Positions 24,885 to 33,874 are shown, counted from the stretch's first letter. The stretch: DNA of 64,000 bases from Streptomyces resistomycificus (GCF_001514265.1 NZ_KQ949007.1:86513-150512), one strand, 5' to 3'. A program made the numbers and translations. The notes: generated by a model not told the origin, from the letters alone.

Positions 24885-24945
24885 TGTTGCTTCCCTCTGG
24901 TCCACGGCTGACGAGTGCACACGACGGCTGCGGCGTACGAAGCAG

Positions 24946-25020
24946 CCTTGTGGGGTGCGCTCGTCATCCGGCGGCGTGAGTGACGCCTTGTGGGGTCGCT
25001 CTACGCGATCAGGCGTGAGT
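24946..25020. repeat. Imperfect tandem repeat, about 40-base period
   Basis: CCTTGTGGGGT recurs at 24946 and 24986, and GGCGTGAGT at 24973 and 25012, giving two diverged copies of a 40-base unit. It lies upstream of the small hypothetical gene (minus strand), where promoter elements are expected. Confidence 0.7.
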
Positions 25021-25101
25021 CAACCCCAGTGGCACAGGAGTCAACTGGGAACTTGACCTGTTCGTTATGGCCCGAGGGTGTGATTTCCTCGGCGGCGCGC
25101 C

Positions 25102-25662
25102 CTACTCGCCCGGCGGCTCTCCCACCACCCACCACTCGTCGATGTCCGCCTCGTCGAGCTGCCGCAGGAGGTCGTCGACCATATGGCCCAGTTCGGCCTC
25201 GTCGGAGCCCTCGGGGAGGGTGGCCCGTTGCCCACGCGTGGCGAACCAGTACTCCCTCACCACCGGGTTCTGCAGGAGACCTCGCATACGGCCGAAGACC
25301 TCGTCGCGGCTGAGATTGCCGATCCGGTAGTAGAAGAGCAGATTCGTGTACAGCGCGTTGGCGAACAGGTACTGGCGGCGTTTGCGCTGCGACGCGGGCA
25401 CCTCGAAGATGTCCAGGACCTCGGCCAGCTCCGGGCTGTCGATGGCCTTGCTCAGCAGTTCCCAGTGCAGGTGTTGCTGGTTGGCCAGGTTGGTTTGGCG
25501 TTGGCTGTGGGACACCTGTTTCTCCAGGTGGTCCAGCCGTTCGCGCATTGAGCGGAGCGTGCGGTGCTGTGCGGACAGGGCGGTGAGAGCTCCGGTCACC
25601 AGGCCCAGGCCGGCTGCCAGTGGTGTGGCGAACCCCCGTGTTCCACTCTTCCGTGTGGCCAT
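25102..25662 (-). CDS. DUF6082 family protein, single-pass membrane
   Basis: This 186-residue protein has an N-terminal membrane helix (about 11-30), a coiled-coil segment (about 35-62: LRSMRERLDHLEKQVSHSQR) and a helical globular part with the family motif FANALYTNLLFYYRIG and LLQNPVVREYWFATR. DUF6082 members are common in streptomycetes and of unknown function; the topology suggests a cytoplasmic domain tethered to the membrane. ATG 25662 follows GGGGGTT; the frame is open upstream without homology. It is divergent from the CobW-type gene. Confidence 0.75.
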   Translation of the reverse strand: MATRKSGTRGFATPLAAGLGLVTGALTALSAQHRTLRSMRERLDHLEKQVSHSQRQTNLANQQHLHWELLSKAIDSPELAEVLDIFEVPASQRKRRQYLFANALYTNLLFYYRIGNLSRDEVFGRMRGLLQNPVVREYWFATRGQRATLPEGSDEAELGHMVDDLLRQLDEADIDEWWVVGEPPGE

Positions 25663-25980
25663 GTCAACCCCCGAATCAGGCGGCCGTCCGCCGGTCGTCG
25701 GGGTGCGGGTCGACTGAAGGGGACCGGCGAGCGGAGGGCGGCGCTTGTCTCCCAGAGTGCCGAGCGGCTCTGATCGGCGGGGGAGGCGGAGAGGAGGCGC
25801 ACGGAGGGAAGCGAGGGTCGCACGAACCGGCGCCTTCCCCAACGTCTGCCCCGCAAGAGCTGCTAACAATCGTTCACTCAGCGGTGATTCTTCCGGCTCG
25901 TATCCTGGGTGGGCATTCAATCCTCGTGCGTGCGCAGGCGGACAGTCCGGCGTACGCGGTGGCGTGAGAGAGGTAGCGCG
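25663..25980. other. Divergent intergenic region DUF6082 / CobW-type gene
   Basis: These 318 bases have no coding signal. TATCCT at 25901-25906 is a possible -10 for the GTPase gene; no clear -35, palindrome or zinc-type operator was recognised. Confidence 0.4.
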
Positions 25981-27054
25981 TTGAGCCGTAGCCCGCAGCA
26001 GATCCCGGTTGTCGTCCTGGCCGGATTCCTCGGCTCAGGCAAGACCACACTGCTCAACCACCTCCTCCACCGCAGCGGAGGGAGCCGCATCGGCGCCGTC
26101 GTCAACGACTTCGGTGCCATCGAGATCGACGCGATGGCCGTCGCCGGTGCCCTCGGCGACTCCACCGTCTCCCTGGGGAACGGATGTCTGTGCTGCGCCG
26201 TCGACACCAGTGAGCTGGACGAGTACCTGGAGCGGCTCGCACAGCCCTCTCTGGGCATCGACGTCATCGTGATCGAGGCCAGCGGGCTCGCCGAACCCCG
26301 GGAACTCGTGCGCATGGTGCTCGCCAGCGAGCATCCCGGCATCGTGTACGGCGGGCTGGTCGAGGTCGTCGACGCCGCCGAGTTCGACGACACCCGCGCG
26401 CGGCATCCCGAGATCGACCGGCACCTCGCCCTCGCCGACCTCGTCGTCGTCAACAAGCTCGACCGGGCCGAGGACGGGGAGCGGGTGATCGGGCTGGTCC
26501 GCTCCCTCGTCGACCGGGCCGCCGTGGTGCCCGCGCGCTACGGCCGCATCGATCCCGAGTTCCTCTTCGACTGCCGGCCGAGCGAGGAGCGCCTCGGACA
26601 GCTGTCCTTCGACGACCTGCACCACCACGGGGAGCACGACCACCCCGGGCACGAACACCGCGACCATCTGCACACCGGCTACGACAGCCTGTCCTTCGTC
26701 TCCGAAGTCCCCCTCGACCCTCGCCTGTTGATGCGGTTCCTCGACAGCAGGCCCGAGGGGCTGTACCGGATCAAGGGGTATGTCGACTTCGGGCCGTACG
26801 ACCCCGCGAACCGCTACTGCGTGCACGCCGTCGGGCGGTTCCTCCGCTTCTACCCGGAACCCTGGGCACCGGCCGACGACCGCCGCACGCAGCTGGTGCT
26901 CATCGGCTCCGGCATCGACGTTCCGGTCCTCGGCAAGGAGCTGGAGGCGTGCAAGAGCGACGCCCCACACGCCGACGAGCGGGGCATGTGGGGCGTTCTG
27001 CGCTACGTGCGGGAACCGGAGGAAGGGGCCGAAGAGGCCTTCGAGGAGGCCTAG
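25981..27054 (+). CDS. CobW/G3E-family GTPase (metallochaperone-like)
   Basis: This 357-residue G3E P-loop GTPase has Walker A GFLGSGKTT (15-23), the CLCC metal-binding motif (Cys69, Cys71, Cys72), IEASGLAEP (switch region) and NKLD for guanine specificity. A histidine-rich loop near residues 215-235 (HHHGEHDHPGHEHRDHLH) adds metal-binding capacity. The C-terminal CobW_C domain contains YRIKGYVDF. Such proteins deliver zinc or cobalt to client enzymes, often during metal shortage. TTG 25981 is the likely start, with GAGAGG eight bases upstream. Its TAG stop overlaps the parC stop on the other strand. I saw no Zur-like operator upstream. Confidence 0.87.
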   Translation: MSRSPQQIPVVVLAGFLGSGKTTLLNHLLHRSGGSRIGAVVNDFGAIEIDAMAVAGALGDSTVSLGNGCLCCAVDTSELDEYLERLAQPSLGIDVIVIEASGLAEPRELVRMVLASEHPGIVYGGLVEVVDAAEFDDTRARHPEIDRHLALADLVVVNKLDRAEDGERVIGLVRSLVDRAAVVPARYGRIDPEFLFDCRPSEERLGQLSFDDLHHHGEHDHPGHEHRDHLHTGYDSLSFVSEVPLDPRLLMRFLDSRPEGLYRIKGYVDFGPYDPANRYCVHAVGRFLRFYPEPWAPADDRRTQLVLIGSGIDVPVLGKELEACKSDAPHADERGMWGVLRYVREPEEGAEEAFEEA

Positions 27055-29507
27055 ACCGGCCCGGCCACCACCGCGACCGTCTTCGCCAGCGAGACGCCCG
27101 ATCCGTCGCGGCGCGGGTCCATCTCCGGGAGGTCCGCCGGGGTGCCGTTCTTCTGCGCCGCCTTCGCCGGGACGGGCCCGGCCCAGGCCAGGGACAGACA
27201 GTCCTCGCCCTTCAGGAAACGCTGGCAGCGGACGCCACCGGTGGCACGGCCCTTGCGCGGGTACTGGTCGAACGGGGTCAGCTTGGCCGTCGTCTGCACG
27301 GAGTCGTCCAGCGTGCCGCGTGAGCCCGCCACCGTGAACACCACCGCGTCCGCGGCGGGGTCGACGGCGGTGAAGGAGATCACCTTCGCGCCCTCGGTGA
27401 GCTTGATGCCCGTCATGCCACCGGCCGGACGGCCCTGCGGACGGACCTGGGAGGCCTGGTAGCGCAGCAGTTGGGCGTCGTCCGTGATGAAGATCAGATC
27501 CTCCTCGCCGGTGCGCAGCTCCACAGCGCCGACGATCCGGTCGCCCTCCTTGAGGGTGATGACCTCCAGCTCCCCCTTGTTGGCCGGATAGTCGGGGACC
27601 ACCCGCTTGACGACACCCTGTGCGGTGCCGATCGCCAGACCGGGAGAGGACTCGTCGAGCGTGGTCAGGCAGACCACCGTCTCGTCGCCCTCCAGCGAGA
27701 CGAACTCCGCCAGCGGGGCGCCGCCCGAGAGGTTCGGAGCCGTCACGGTGTCCGGGAGCTGGGGCAGGTCCACCACGTTCACCCTGAGCAGACGGCCGGA
27801 GGACGTCACCACGCCCACCTCGCCGCGCGCCGTCGCGGGCACCGCCGAAATGATCACGTCGTGCTTGGTGCGCCGGGCGTCGGGGTCCTGTGGGAACGGC
27901 TCGCCGTTCGCGGTGCGGGCCAGCAGGCCCGTCGAGGAGAGCAGGACGCGACAGGGGTCGTCGGCCACCTGGAGCGGCACGGTGGCCACGGTGGTACCGG
28001 CCGACTCCAGCAGGACCGTACGCCGCTCGGTGCCGAACTTCTTCGCCACCGCGGCCAGTTCGGCGGAGACGAGCTTGCGCAGCTCGGCGTCCGAGTCCAG
28101 GATCCGGGTCAGCTCCGCGATCTCCGCGTTCAGCCGCTCCTTCTCGGACTCCAGCTCGATGCGGTCGAACCTGGTGAGGCGGCGCAGCGGGGTGTCGAGG
28201 ATGTACTGGGTCTGGATCTCCGACAGCGAGAACCGCTCCATCAGGCGCTGCTTGGCCTCGGCGGAGTTGTCACTGGAGCGGATGAGGCGGATGACCTCGT
28301 CGATGTCCACCAGCGCGGTGAGCAGGCCCTCGACCAGGTGCAGCCGGTCGCGCTTCTTGCCGCGACGGAACTCGCTGCGGCGGCGCACGACCTCGAAGCG
28401 GTGGTCGAGGTAGACCTCCAGGAGCTCCTTGAGACCGAGGGTGAGGGGCTGGCCGTCCACCAGCGCCACGTTGTTGACGCCGAAGGACTCCTCCATGGGC
28501 GTCAGCTTGTACAGCTGCTCCAGGACCGCCTCCGGCACGAAGCCGTTCTTGATCTCGATGACCAGCCGCAGGCCGTGCGCGCGGTCGGTGAGGTCCTTGA
28601 CGTCGGCGATGCCCTGGAGCTTCTTCGAGCCGACCAGGTCCTTGATCTTGGCGATGACCTTCTCGGGGCCGACGGTGAACGGCAGCTCGGTGACGACCAG
28701 GCCCTTGCGGCGGGCCGTCACGTTCTCCACCGAGACCGTCGCGCGGATCTTGAAGGTGCCGCGGCCCGTCTCGTACGCGTCCCGGATGCCGGAGAGGCCG
28801 ACGATACGGCCGCCGGTCGGCAGGTCGGGACCGGGGATGTGCCGCATCAGGGTCTCGAGGTCCGCGTTCGGGTGGCGGATCAGGTGGCGGGCGGCCGCGA
28901 TGACCTCGGCCAGGTTGTGCGGCGGCATGTTCGTGGCCATACCGACCGCGATGCCCGAGGCGCCGTTCACCAGGAGGTTCGGGAAGGCCGCGGGCAGCGC
29001 CGCCGGCTCCTGCTCCTGGCCGTCGTAGTTGGGCGCGAAGTCGACCGTGTCCTCGTCGATGGACTCCGTCATCAGACTCGCGGCCTCGGCCGCGCGGCAC
29101 TCGGTGTACCGCATGGCGGCGGGCGGGTCGTCGTTGCCCAACGATCCGAAGTTGCCGTGGCCGTCGACCAGCGGGACGCGCATCGAGAAGGGCTGGGCCA
29201 TGCGCACCAGGGCGTCGTAGATCGACGCGTCGCCGTGCGGGTGCAGCTTGCCCATGACCTCGCCGACGACACGGGCGCACTTCACGTAGCCGCGCTCGGG
29301 ACGCAGGCCCATCTCGTTCATCTGGTACACGATGCGGCGATGCACCGGCTTGAGGCCGTCGCGGGCGTCCGGCAGGGCGCGGGAGTAGATGACCGAGTAC
29401 GCGTACTCGAGGAAGGAGCCCTGCATCTCGTCGACGACGTCGATGTCGAGGATCTTCTCCTCGTACGAGTCGTCGGGCGGCGGGGTCTTCGTGCTGCGGC
29501 GGGCCAT
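27051..29507 (-). CDS. parC: DNA topoisomerase IV subunit A (ParC; GyrA-like)
   Basis: This is the breakage-reunion subunit that pairs with ParE to decatenate chromosomes. Its 818 residues carry the winged-helix motif HPHGDASIYDALVRMAQPF (about 89-107), catalytic Tyr134 (PPAAMRYTECRAA), the tower and coiled coil (LSEIQTQYILDTPLRRLTR), and a C-terminal beta-pinwheel. There is no canonical GyrA box (QRRGGKG); the matching place reads YPRKGRATGGV, which supports ParC over GyrA. Residue 94, equivalent to E. coli GyrA Ser83, is alanine. ATG 29507 has GGAG upstream. It converges with the CobW gene with overlapping stops at CTAG (27051-27054) and no terminator between. Confidence 0.92.
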   Translation of the reverse strand: MARRSTKTPPPDDSYEEKILDIDVVDEMQGSFLEYAYSVIYSRALPDARDGLKPVHRRIVYQMNEMGLRPERGYVKCARVVGEVMGKLHPHGDASIYDALVRMAQPFSMRVPLVDGHGNFGSLGNDDPPAAMRYTECRAAEAASLMTESIDEDTVDFAPNYDGQEQEPAALPAAFPNLLVNGASGIAVGMATNMPPHNLAEVIAAARHLIRHPNADLETLMRHIPGPDLPTGGRIVGLSGIRDAYETGRGTFKIRATVSVENVTARRKGLVVTELPFTVGPEKVIAKIKDLVGSKKLQGIADVKDLTDRAHGLRLVIEIKNGFVPEAVLEQLYKLTPMEESFGVNNVALVDGQPLTLGLKELLEVYLDHRFEVVRRRSEFRRGKKRDRLHLVEGLLTALVDIDEVIRLIRSSDNSAEAKQRLMERFSLSEIQTQYILDTPLRRLTRFDRIELESEKERLNAEIAELTRILDSDAELRKLVSAELAAVAKKFGTERRTVLLESAGTTVATVPLQVADDPCRVLLSSTGLLARTANGEPFPQDPDARRTKHDVIISAVPATARGEVGVVTSSGRLLRVNVVDLPQLPDTVTAPNLSGGAPLAEFVSLEGDETVVCLTTLDESSPGLAIGTAQGVVKRVVPDYPANKGELEVITLKEGDRIVGAVELRTGEEDLIFITDDAQLLRYQASQVRPQGRPAGGMTGIKLTEGAKVISFTAVDPAADAVVFTVAGSRGTLDDSVQTTAKLTPFDQYPRKGRATGGVRCQRFLKGEDCLSLAWAGPVPAKAAQKNGTPADLPEMDPRRDGSGVSLAKTVAVVAGPV

Positions 29508-29776
29508 CGCTGCCGGCTCCTTGCTGGGGCGTGTGACGGGATCTGACGCGGACCATTGTGGACCGTGGCACTGACAGCGTGGGCCGGGACCCGGCGTCGG
29601 CCGTCGGGCCTGCCTGGAGAGGCACCGCCTCCACGGATGTGCGCAGGCTACGCGATCTCGCTGACGGCGTACGCGGTCCGGGAACTTCGCCGACCGTCCA
29701 CGCGCTTGCATACAGTGGCAGGACCGGCAGGAAAACCGCGGTTTCAGCGACCGCGACCGCGATCGAAGGGACGTAC

Positions 29777-31126
29777 ATGCCCATGGGTCACACGGCTACA
29801 GCCCAGGCAGGCTCAGGGGGCCTGACAGCGACCGAGCACCGTCTGGCCAACGGTCTGCGCGTGGTGCTCTCGGAGGACCACCTGACCCCGGTCGCGGCGG
29901 TGTGCCTCTGGTACGACGTCGGCTCGCGCCACGAAGTCAAGGGCCGTACGGGCCTTGCTCACCTTTTCGAGCACCTCATGTTCCAGGGCTCCGGCCAGGT
30001 GAAGGGCAACGGCCACTTCGAACTGGTCCAGGGCGCCGGCGGCTCGCTCAACGGCACCACCAGCTTCGAGCGCACCAACTACTTCGAGACCATGCCCGCC
30101 CACCAGCTGGAGCTCGCCCTCTGGCTGGAGGCCGACCGCATGGGCTCGCTGCTGGCCGCCCTGGACGACGAGTCGATGGAGAACCAGCGGGACGTCGTCA
30201 AGAACGAGCGCCGGCAGCGCTACGACAACGTGCCCTACGGCACGGCGTTCGAGAAGCTCACCGCCCTCGCCTACCCGGAGGGCCACCCTTACCACCACAC
30301 CCCGATCGGCTCGATGGCCGACCTGGACGCGGCCACCCTGGAGGACGCGCGCGCGTTCTTCCGCACGTACTACGCGCCCAACAACGCCGTCCTGTCGGTC
30401 GTCGGCGACATCGACCCGGAGCAGACGCTCGCCTGGGTCGAGAAGTACTTCGGCTCGATCGCCGGCCACGACGGCAAGCCCGCCCCCCGCGACGGCTCGC
30501 TGCCGGAGGTCATCGGCGAGCAACTGCGCGAGATCGTGGAGGAAGAGGTCCCCGCGCGCGCGTTGATGGCCGCCTACCGGCTCCCGGAGGACGGCACGCG
30601 CGCGTGCGACGCCGTCGACCTGGCCCTCACCGTCCTCGGTGGTGGCGAGTCGTCCCGCCTCTACAACCGGCTGGTGCGGCGCGACCGCACGGCGGTGGCG
30701 GCCGGCTTCGGCCTGCTGCGACTGGCCGGGGCGCCCTCCCTGGGCTGGCTGGACGTGAAGACCTCCGGGGACGTCGAGGTACCGGTCATCGAGGCCGCCA
30801 TCGACGAGGAGCTCGCCCGGTTCGCCGCGGAGGGCCCCACGGCCGAGGAGATGGAGCGCGCCCAGGCCCAGTTGGAGCGCGAGTGGCTGGACCGGCTCGG
30901 CACGGTCGCGGGCCGCGCCGACGAACTGTGCCGGTACGCCGTCCTGTTCGGTGACCCGCAGCTGGCCCTGACCGCCGTGCAGCGGGTGCTGGAGGTGACC
31001 GCCGAGGAGGTCCAGGAGGTCGCCAAGGCCCGTCTGCGCCCCGACAACCGCGCGGTGCTCGTCTACGAGCCGATCACCCCCGAAGCCACCGCCGACCAGG
31101 ACGAGAACGAGGAGGCGGCCCGGTGA
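29777..31126 (+). CDS. M16 family zinc peptidase, catalytic subunit
   Basis: This 449-residue M16 metalloprotease has the inverted zinc motif HLFEH (62-66) in GLAHLFEHLMFQG and the downstream glutamate region ENQRDVVKNERRQRYDN. The C-terminal half matches the Peptidase_M16_C domain (VVGDIDPEQTL, then GGGESSRLYNRLVR). No signal peptide is visible. ATG 29777 follows GAAGGG. Its stop overlaps the start of the second M16 gene (GTGA), so the two subunits are co-translated and probably form a heterodimer like other bacterial M16 pairs. It is divergent from parC. The substrate is unknown; roles in processing small peptides are known in the family. Confidence 0.88.
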   Translation: MPMGHTATAQAGSGGLTATEHRLANGLRVVLSEDHLTPVAAVCLWYDVGSRHEVKGRTGLAHLFEHLMFQGSGQVKGNGHFELVQGAGGSLNGTTSFERTNYFETMPAHQLELALWLEADRMGSLLAALDDESMENQRDVVKNERRQRYDNVPYGTAFEKLTALAYPEGHPYHHTPIGSMADLDAATLEDARAFFRTYYAPNNAVLSVVGDIDPEQTLAWVEKYFGSIAGHDGKPAPRDGSLPEVIGEQLREIVEEEVPARALMAAYRLPEDGTRACDAVDLALTVLGGGESSRLYNRLVRRDRTAVAAGFGLLRLAGAPSLGWLDVKTSGDVEVPVIEAAIDEELARFAAEGPTAEEMERAQAQLEREWLDRLGTVAGRADELCRYAVLFGDPQLALTAVQRVLEVTAEEVQEVAKARLRPDNRAVLVYEPITPEATADQDENEEAAR

Positions 31127-32511
31127 CCGAGCTCGCCACGATGGACTTCCACCCCCAGCCCCAGGCGGGCGAGGCCAAGCCCTGGGCGTTCCCGGCGCCG
31201 CAGCGGGGCACGCTCGACAACGGACTGACGGTCCTGCGCTGTCACCGCCCCGGCCAGCAGGTCGTCGCCGTCGAGGTGTGCCTCGACGCGCCCCTGGAGG
31301 CAGAGCCGGCCGGTCTGGACGGCGTCGCCACGATCATGGCCCGGGCCTTCTCCGAGGGAACGGACAAGCACTCCGCCGAGGAGTTCGCCGCCGAGCTGGA
31401 GCGCTGCGGCGCCACCCTCGACGCACACGCGGACCACCCCGGTGTCCGGCTCTCCCTCGAAGTCCCGGTCTCGCGCCTGGCCAAGGCGCTCGGCCTGCTC
31501 GCCGATGCCCTCAGGGCGCCCGCGTTCGCGGACAGCGAGGTCGAGCGCCTGGTGCGCAACCGTCTGGACGAGATCCCGCACGAGCTGGCCAACCCCTCCC
31601 GGCGGGCCGCCAAGGAGCTCTCCAAGGAGCTGTTCCCGGCCACCTCGCGCATGTCGCGCCCGCGCCAGGGCACCGAGGAGACGGTCGAGAGCATCGACTC
31701 CGCGGCCGTACGCGGCTTCTACGAGAAGCACGTCCGCCCCGCGACCGCCACCGTCGTGGTCGTCGGCGACCTCACCGGCATCGACCTCGACGCGCTGCTG
31801 GGCGACACCCTCGGCTCCTGGACCGGCTCCTCGGCGGAGTCCCGTCCGGTGCCTCCGGTGACCGCCGACGACACCGGCAGGGTCGTCATCGTGGACCGCC
31901 CCGGTGCCGTCCAGACGCAGCTGCTGATCGGCCGTATCGGCCCCGACCGGCACGACCGGGTCTGGCCCGCGCAGGTGCTCGGCACGTACTGCCTGGGTGG
32001 CACCCTCACCTCCCGCCTGGACCGCGTCCTGCGCGAGGAGAAGGGCTACACCTACGGCGTGCGGGCGTTCGGGCAGGTCATGCGCTCCGCCCCGGACGGC
32101 ACCGGTGCCGCGATGCTGGCCATCAGCGGCTCCGTCGACACGCCGAACACGGGCCCCGCTCTGCAGGACCTGTGGACGGTGCTGCGCACGCTCGCCGAGG
32201 GCGGTCTCACCGACGCCGAACGCGATGTCGCCGTGCAGAACCTCGTCGGGGTGGCGCCGCTGAAGTACGAGACCGCCGCGGCCGTGGCGAGCACCCTGGC
32301 CGACCAGGTCGAGCAGCACCTGCCGGACGACTTCCAGGCCACGCTGTACCGGCAGCTCGCGGCGACCGGCACCGTCGAGGCCACCGCGGCTGCGGTGAGT
32401 GCCTTCCCCATCGACCGGCTGGTGACCGTCCTCGTGGGTGACGCGGCGCAGATCAGGGAGCCCGTCGAGGCGCTCGGCGTCGGTGAAGTCACGGTCGTGA
32501 CGGCCGAGTAG
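31123..32511 (+). CDS. M16 family peptidase-like protein, non-catalytic partner
   Basis: This 462-residue paralogue of the preceding protein has the same two-domain M16 architecture (DNGLTVLRCHRPGQQVVAVEV near the N-terminus, TVVVVGDLTGIDLDAL mid-protein, and a C-terminal GGTLTSRLDRVLREEKGYTYGV). The HxxEH zinc motif is absent: the corresponding stretch reads VATIMARAFSEGTDKHSAEEF. GYTYGV, the substrate-binding RY-like region, is kept. Together these mark the regulatory or substrate-clamping half of a heterodimer. GTG 31123 overlaps the upstream stop by four bases. A strong terminator follows, so the operon has two genes. Confidence 0.87.
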   Translation: MTELATMDFHPQPQAGEAKPWAFPAPQRGTLDNGLTVLRCHRPGQQVVAVEVCLDAPLEAEPAGLDGVATIMARAFSEGTDKHSAEEFAAELERCGATLDAHADHPGVRLSLEVPVSRLAKALGLLADALRAPAFADSEVERLVRNRLDEIPHELANPSRRAAKELSKELFPATSRMSRPRQGTEETVESIDSAAVRGFYEKHVRPATATVVVVGDLTGIDLDALLGDTLGSWTGSSAESRPVPPVTADDTGRVVIVDRPGAVQTQLLIGRIGPDRHDRVWPAQVLGTYCLGGTLTSRLDRVLREEKGYTYGVRAFGQVMRSAPDGTGAAMLAISGSVDTPNTGPALQDLWTVLRTLAEGGLTDAERDVAVQNLVGVAPLKYETAAAVASTLADQVEQHLPDDFQATLYRQLAATGTVEATAAAVSAFPIDRLVTVLVGDAAQIREPVEALGVGEVTVVTAE

Positions 32512-32525
32512 AGCCACGCGCGCGT

Positions 32526-32563
32526 GGGGCCCTGGCGACTGAAGAGTCACCAGGGCCCCTTTA
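32526..32563 (+). terminator. M16 operon terminator
   Basis: GGGGCCCTGG (32526-32535) pairs with CCAGGGCCCC (32550-32559), followed by TTTAT, a near-canonical intrinsic terminator. Confidence 0.9.
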
Positions 32564-32704
32564 TGTCCGAATTGAGGGAGAGGTTGCCTGTCTGCCCTGT
32601 GGCATGCGCTACAAAAGCCTTGATCCGTTTGAGGATTGAAAGTGGCCCCGTTTAGCGTCATGCGGGCTGTTCGTCAGGCAGTGCGCCGCACCCGCGGCAC
32701 CGGA

Positions 32705-32860
32705 CAGTCATCGCCGAGTCCCCACATGGCGCGAGCCAGGGGAGCCGGGGACCCAAACCAAGAGTCCCTGGGGTGAATCGGACGCCCGCGCGCACCGCGA
32801 GGGGGTCCGTAGGAGACCTTCCTGCTCCGAACCCGTCAGCTAACCCGGTAGGCGAGAAGG
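32705..32860 (+). promoter_or_regulatory. Cyclic di-AMP riboswitch (ydaO-yuaA class)
   Basis: The 5' leader of the M23 gene carries the ydaO landmarks in order: ATCGCCGAGTCC (from 32709), GCGAGCCAGGGGAGCCGGGG (32731-32750) with ACCCA, TGGGGTGAATCGGACG, a GTAGGAGACCTTCCTGCTCC hairpin, and CTAACCCGGTAGGCGAGAAGG near 32839-32860. In actinobacteria these RNAs shut off cell-wall hydrolase genes when c-di-AMP is high. The rest of the 370-base gap holds the M16 terminator and the promoter region, not resolved. Confidence 0.9.
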
Positions 32861-32881
32861 AAGGAAAGGACCAGCCACCAC

Positions 32882-33649
32882 ATGGCGTTCACCTGCGCCA
32901 CCGGGAAGCACCGTCGTCCCAGCCGGATCAAGCGCACCACTGCCCGCGCCGCGGGCGTCGCGGCGCTCGCCACCACCGGCGTCGTCGGCACCCTGGCCGC
33001 TCCGGCGCTCGCCGCCGAACCCGCCGCCGCCGAGCAGACCGGTCTCACCCCCGTCATCACCATCGGCGAGTCGGTCGCCGACCAGATCGACGCCCAGGCC
33101 GCCGCGCAGAAGCAGGCGGCAGAGGTGGCCGAGGCGAAGAAGAAGGCCGAGGAGGCCGCGCGCAAGAAGGCCGCCGCCGAGGCCAAGAAGGAGCGCGAGG
33201 CCAAGGAGCGCGCCGCCCGCGAGGCCGAGCGCAAGCGCCTCAACGCGTACGTCTCCCCGATCCCCGGCTCGTACGTCTCGACCGGCTACAAGGCCGGCGG
33301 CGCCGTCTGGTCGTCCGGCAGCCACACCGGCGTCGACTTCCACGCGGCGAGCGGCACCTCCGTCCACGCGGTCGGCTCGGGCACGGTCGTCGAGGCCGGC
33401 TGGGGCGGCTCGTACGGCAACAACGTCGTCATCAAGATGAACGACGGAACGTACACCCAGTACGGTCACCTGTCGTCCATCGGTGTCTCCGTCGGCGAGA
33501 CGGTCACTCCGGGCCGGCAGATAGGCCTGTCCGGCGCCACCGGCAACGTCACCGGCCCGCACCTGCACTTCGAGGCCCGTATGACCGCGGAGTACGGCTC
33601 CGACATCGACCCGGTCTCCTATCTCCGCTCGCACGGTGTGAGCGTCTGA
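32882..33649 (+). CDS. Secreted M23 (LytM-type) peptidoglycan endopeptidase
   Basis: This 255-residue exported cell-wall hydrolase has a signal peptide of about 44 residues ending PALAA, a long Ala/Lys/Glu coiled coil (about 67-120) and a C-terminal M23 domain. Zinc ligands are intact: His148 and Asp152 (HTGVDFHA) and His229 in GPHLHFE, with His196 (YGHL) as a further active-site histidine. It should cut peptide cross-links of peptidoglycan. ATG 32882 follows a purine-rich GAAGGAAAGGA site. Expression is under a c-di-AMP riboswitch in the leader, tying wall remodelling to turgor signalling. Confidence 0.93.
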   Translation: MAFTCATGKHRRPSRIKRTTARAAGVAALATTGVVGTLAAPALAAEPAAAEQTGLTPVITIGESVADQIDAQAAAQKQAAEVAEAKKKAEEAARKKAAAEAKKEREAKERAAREAERKRLNAYVSPIPGSYVSTGYKAGGAVWSSGSHTGVDFHAASGTSVHAVGSGTVVEAGWGGSYGNNVVIKMNDGTYTQYGHLSSIGVSVGETVTPGRQIGLSGATGNVTGPHLHFEARMTAEYGSDIDPVSYLRSHGVSV

Positions 33650-33707
33650 CGCTCACGCGCGCGTCCCGCGGACGTCCGGCGGAACCGCCTTCCGACGTCC
33701 CGCCTCC

Positions 33708-33738
33708 CGAAGCCCTGGCTCCCGAGCCGGGGCTTTCG
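33708..33738 (+). terminator. M23 gene terminator
   Basis: CGAAGCCCTGGCT (33708-33720) pairs with AGCCGGGGCTTTCG (33725-33738) with one bulge and one wobble, 59 bases past the stop. Confidence 0.65.
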
Positions 33739-33874
33739 GCGTTTCCGGGGGCCGGGTGTCCAAAAAATATCCATGGATTCCGGTTCCCCGTCGGAAATTC
33801 CCGCTGATTGCAATAGAGTCACTGAACACACGTCAATCGTCGACGTTTCACGGGGATTAAAGCGGAGGTCGGTC

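Noticed and set aside
27471..29546. Long plus-strand open frame opposite parC
   Set aside because: Antisense to conserved ParC motifs; composition (Val/Arg/Asp/Gly/Leu repeats) is the usual mirror of a high-GC gene.
33121..33240. Ala/Lys/Glu repeats in the M23 protein as a DNA repeat element
   Set aside because: They are codon repeats of a coiled-coil linker common in secreted wall hydrolases, not a separate element.
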